A DNA stretch of 36,159 bases from Gammaproteobacteria bacterium (GTDB lineage Bacteria; Pseudomonadota; Gammaproteobacteria; Chromatiales; Chromatiaceae), in NCBI GenBank assembly GCA_011390365.1, contig JAABSM010000036.1, forward strand, positions 1 to 36,159, in the 5' to 3' direction. The position numbers and the translations under genes were made by a program. The first letter of the stretch is position 1. Every line of letters begins with the position of its first letter. Below the pieces are notes generated by a model. It was not told the origin of the DNA, ran no database searches, and worked only from the letters and a program-made list of their open reading frames with translations. Shown one piece after another: positions 33,857-36,159 of this stretch.

Positions 33857-33870
33857 CTGACCTGCGTCAA
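33857..33870 (+). promoter_or_regulatory. Possible FNR/ANR-like site upstream of the peroxidase gene
   Basis: CTGACCTGCGTCAA resembles TTGATnnnnATCAA with a perfect TGAC-4-GTCA core. Bacterial cytochrome c peroxidase genes are often FNR-activated. No matching -10 box could be assigned, so this is tentative. Confidence 0.35.
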
Positions 33871-34007
33871 CTCTCCCGCCGATCGTCGCTTTTGACGATT
33901 GCCAAGCCTTTAGAAACAGTCTTATCATTCCCGGCGCCAACCTTGGCATAGCGATCGCTAGGCCAATCCTCAACATCAAAAAATGCAAGCAACCGGGAGA
34001 CGATCCA

Positions 34008-35012
34008 ATGAAGAAACTGGCTATTGCCATTACCCTGGCCCTGACCACCGCCGCCGCGAGCGTCGCCGTAGTGGCCGCCGTGAAGGATGAGCCGATCAAG
34101 CCCATCCGCCCCGCCCAGGAGCTGAACCTGGCCCAGGTCGAACTGGGCAAGAAACTCTATTTCGACCCGCGACTCTCCAAGTCCGGCTTCATCTCCTGCA
34201 ACTCCTGCCACAACCTGAGCATGGGCGGCACCGACAACATCCCCACCTCCATCGGTCATGGCTGGCAGCAGGGACCGATCAACGCCCCCACCGTGCTCAA
34301 CTCCAGCCTGAATCTCGCCCAGTTCTGGGACGGCCGCGCCGCGGACCTTAAGGAGCAGGCCGGCGGCCCCATCGCCAACCCGGGCGAAATGGCCTCCAAC
34401 CACACCTTGGCGATCGAGGTACTACAGTCCATTCCCGACTATGTACGGGAGTTCGAACTGGTCTTCGGCAGCGACAAGATCACCATCGACGAGGTGACCC
34501 AGGCCATCGCCGAGTTCGAGAAGACCCTGGTCACCCCCAACTCCCCCTTCGACCTGTGGCTGATGGGTGACGAGGATGCCCTTACCGACAAGGAGAAGGC
34601 CGGCTACAAGCTGTTCAAGGACAGCGGCTGCGTCGCCTGCCACAATGGCGCGGCGGTTGGCGGCAACTCCTACCAGAAGATGGGTTCAGTGGAACCCTAC
34701 CAGACCGACAACCCCGCCGAGGGCCGTGTCGCGGTCACCAAGAAAGACGCGGACCGCTTCATGTTCAAGGTGCCGACCCTGCGCAACGTCGAGCTGACCT
34801 ACCCCTACTTCCACGACGGCGCGGCCCAGACCCTGGGCGAAGCGGTGGAGATCATGGGCCGTATCCAGCTGGGCAAGAAGTTCACCGAGGAAGAAAACGC
34901 CCAGATCGTCTCCTTCCTCAAGAGCCTGACCGGCGATCAGCCCAGCTTCCAGATGCCGATCCTGCCGCCCTCCAACGAAAACACCCCAAAACCGGAGCCT
35001 TTCGACAGCTGA
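34008..35012 (+). CDS. ccp: Di-haem cytochrome c peroxidase (CcpA/MauG family)
   Basis: 334 residues with a signal peptide (MKKLAIAITLALTTAAASVAVVAA), so periplasmic. Two c-type haem sites: CNSCH (64-68) and CVACH (208-212). Supporting motifs are FFDPRLS-like YFDPRLSKSG, APTVLNSSLN, FWDGRA and the C-terminal FKVPTLRNVELTYPYFHDG. The enzyme reduces H2O2 to water with electrons from small cytochromes. An AAGCAACCGGGAGA ribosome region precedes the ATG. It stands upstream of rubrerythrin, making a peroxide-handling pair. Confidence 0.96.
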   Translation: MKKLAIAITLALTTAAASVAVVAAVKDEPIKPIRPAQELNLAQVELGKKLYFDPRLSKSGFISCNSCHNLSMGGTDNIPTSIGHGWQQGPINAPTVLNSSLNLAQFWDGRAADLKEQAGGPIANPGEMASNHTLAIEVLQSIPDYVREFELVFGSDKITIDEVTQAIAEFEKTLVTPNSPFDLWLMGDEDALTDKEKAGYKLFKDSGCVACHNGAAVGGNSYQKMGSVEPYQTDNPAEGRVAVTKKDADRFMFKVPTLRNVELTYPYFHDGAAQTLGEAVEIMGRIQLGKKFTEEENAQIVSFLKSLTGDQPSFQMPILPPSNENTPKPEPFDS

Positions 35013-35014
35013 TC

Positions 35015-35041
35015 GGGGCGCGGCTGGCCGTCGGTCGCCCC
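35015..35041 (+). terminator. GC-rich hairpin after the peroxidase gene
   Basis: GGGGCG-15 nt-CGCCCC starts 2 bp after the stop; no T-tract follows. Confidence 0.35.
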
Positions 35042-35062
35042 ACGACCGGCGGCATCTTCGCT

Positions 35063-35081
35063 TAATCGATTTTATCGATTA
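35063..35081. promoter_or_regulatory. Palindromic operator candidate upstream of rubrerythrin
   Basis: TAATCGAT-TTT-ATCGATTA is a perfect 8-bp inverted repeat in an AT-rich stretch of an otherwise GC-rich window, 110 bp before the rubrerythrin ATG. It looks like a dimeric regulator site; the regulator is not identifiable. Confidence 0.5.
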
Positions 35082-35190
35082 CAAAAATCTGAAAAAGCCG
35101 TTTCACAAACCAGGAAAGGGGCTTTACACTCTAGTCATGGTCGAAACGGCCATATTTCTCCCAATCTTATCCAGAAGAGGTAACACCAAC

Positions 35191-35607
35191 ATGGAACTGA
35201 AAGGCAGCAAGACCGAACAGCATCTGAAAGACGCCTTCGCCGGCGAATCCCAGGCCAACCGACGCTATCTCTACTTCGCCAACAAGGCGGACGTGGAAGG
35301 CTACGCCGACGTCGCGGCCCTGTTCCGCTCCACCGCCGAAGGTGAAACCGGCCACGCCCACGGCCACTTGGAGTATCTGGAAGAGTCCGGCGACCCCGCC
35401 ACCGGCATGGTATTCGGCAGCACCGCCGACAACCTCAAGACCGCCGTCGCCGGCGAGACCCACGAATACACCGACATGTACCCCGGCATGGCCAAAGACG
35501 CCCGTGAAGAGGGCTTCGACGAAATCGCCGACTGGTTCGAGACCCTCGCCAAGGCCGAGCGCTCCCACGCCAACCGTTATCAGAAGGCGCTGGACAGCCT
35601 CGACTAG
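35191..35607 (+). CDS. Rubrerythrin-family protein without rubredoxin domain
   Basis: 138 residues. Di-iron four-helix bundle: [11 protein letters not shown] (Glu18 region), [34 protein letters not shown] and [12 protein letters not shown] provide the repeated E and ExxH ligands. The usual C-terminal rubredoxin domain is absent, so electrons must come from another carrier. Such proteins reduce H2O2 under low oxygen. AGAGG lies 11 nt before ATG 35191. The Fe-S protein gene follows on the same strand after a 148-bp repeat-filled gap. Confidence 0.94.
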   Translation: MELKGSKTEQHLKDAFAGESQANRRYLYFANKADVEGYADVAALFRSTAEGETGHAHGHLEYLEESGDPATGMVFGSTADNLKTAVAGETHEYTDMYPGMAKDAREEGFDEIADWFETLAKAERSHANRYQKALDSLD

Positions 35608-35755
35608 GTTGAGTACTGAGTGCTGAGTACCTAGTGCTGAGTCGCTTGTCAGGCGACTCAGTACAGCGGGAACACCTCAGCAATCCGTGATGGTCACTCA
35701 GCACTCGGCACTCAGAACTTAGAACTCAGCACTCAGCACTCATCAAGGAGCCCCC
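35608..35755. repeat. ACTCAGC-type short-repeat hairpin region
   Basis: The left part repeats GAGTACTGAGTGCTGAGTACC, the right part repeats ACTCAGCACTCGGCACTCAGA, so the two are inverted copies of a 7-nt-based repeat. An inner perfect hairpin GAGTCGC-7 nt-GCGACTC sits in the left half. The right end abuts the AAGGAG ribosome site of the next gene. Confidence 0.75.
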
Positions 35756-36159
35756 ATGGCCGCACCGGTAAAAGAAGGCAATCTCGAAGCCCCCACACGT
35801 CACCCGCTGGACTGGAAGAACCCGGAGTTCTATGACGAGGAGTCCCTGTTCAAGGAGATGGAGCGGGTCTTCGATATCTGTCACGGCTGCCGTCGTTGCG
35901 TGAGCCTGTGCCAGTCCTTCCCTTCCCTTTTCGATCTGGTCGATGAATCCGAGACCATGGAGGTAGACGGGGTCGACAAGAAGGACTACTGGCAGGTGGT
36001 GGACCATTGCTACCTGTGCGACCTGTGCTACATGACCAAGTGCCCCTATGTGCCGCCCCACGAGTGGAACCTGGACTTTCCCCACCTGATGCTGCGTGCC
36101 AAGGCGGTGAAGTTCAAAAAGGGCGACATCAAGTTTCGGGATCGTGTTCTCACCAGCAC
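35756..36159 (+). CDS. GlpC/HdrD-like Fe-S oxidoreductase (3' end beyond window)
   Basis: 134 complete codons, open at the window edge. Two [4Fe-4S] ferredoxin motifs are visible: CHGCRRCVSLC near residue 42 and CYLCDLCYMTKCP near residue 84. The COG0247-type CCG domains expected in the rest of the protein are outside the window. Genes of this type commonly follow rubrerythrin in Chromatiales and related sulfur or iron oxidisers, often with a DUF3501 gene next, so it is a good candidate electron donor for the rubredoxin-less rubrerythrin. AAGGAG lies 6 nt before the ATG. Confidence 0.85.
   Translation, partial: MAAPVKEGNLEAPTRHPLDWKNPEFYDEESLFKEMERVFDICHGCRRCVSLCQSFPSLFDLVDESETMEVDGVDKKDYWQVVDHCYLCDLCYMTKCPYVPPHEWNLDFPHLMLRAKAVKFKKGDIKFRDRVLTS

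Overview
The window is a GC-rich (low-60s percent by eye) piece of a bacterial chromosome. Gene content fits a gammaproteobacterium, most likely a Chromatiales-like sulfur bacterium: lapB beside dapB and pyrF, slt70, cysQ, recJ, ispG, a short Aquifex-type aconitase, an FbpABC iron importer, and rubrerythrin followed by a GlpC-like Fe-S protein. The placement is inferred from gene types and repeat styles, not from a search. I saw no rRNA, tRNA or CRISPR array.

Layout. 1-1107: N-terminal part of an SNF2/RapA-like helicase (minus, cut by the window edge). 1161-2381: ispG (minus). 2516-3969: a decayed TPR-CHAT protease-like gene (plus). 3972-10797: a minus-strand run of a REC-PAS-PAS-GGDEF cyclase, aconitase, recJ, bacteriohemerythrin and a Sel1-repeat protein. 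10960-18549: plus-strand slt70, an M61 peptidase, a broken toxin-antitoxin locus, cysQ and a Ycf46-like AAA ATPase. 19071-22457: a surface-polysaccharide neighbourhood (MptE/DUF115-like protein, O-antigen-ligase-like membrane protein, and a convergent membrane-anchored dual-specificity phosphatase). 22633-26198: dapB-lapB, a repeat island, then pyrF-rhodanese. 26371-27417: a ureohydrolase (agmatinase type). 27817-29385: a minus-strand retron. 29442-33783: iron-regulated FbpABC importer. 34008-36159: di-haem cytochrome c peroxidase, rubrerythrin and a partial Fe-S protein, a peroxide/redox group.

The standout system is the retron. A 441-residue retron-type reverse transcriptase is preceded by a 161-nt candidate msr-msd RNA that I could fold by eye. 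It has 15-bp a1/a2 closing repeats, two abutting msr stem-loops, one 40-nt msd hairpin, and a sigma70-like promoter whose predicted start falls on the first base of a1. No effector gene adjoins it. Its promoter lies back-to-back, 21 bp away, with a Fur-boxed promoter for the iron importer.

The second theme is repeat invasion. Nearly every long intergenic space holds palindromic repeats, including a 221-bp MITE-like element with perfect 19-bp ends and a 10-bp target duplication. One repeat is read in frame inside the M61 peptidase, and two others supply the stop codon, or part of it, for genes.
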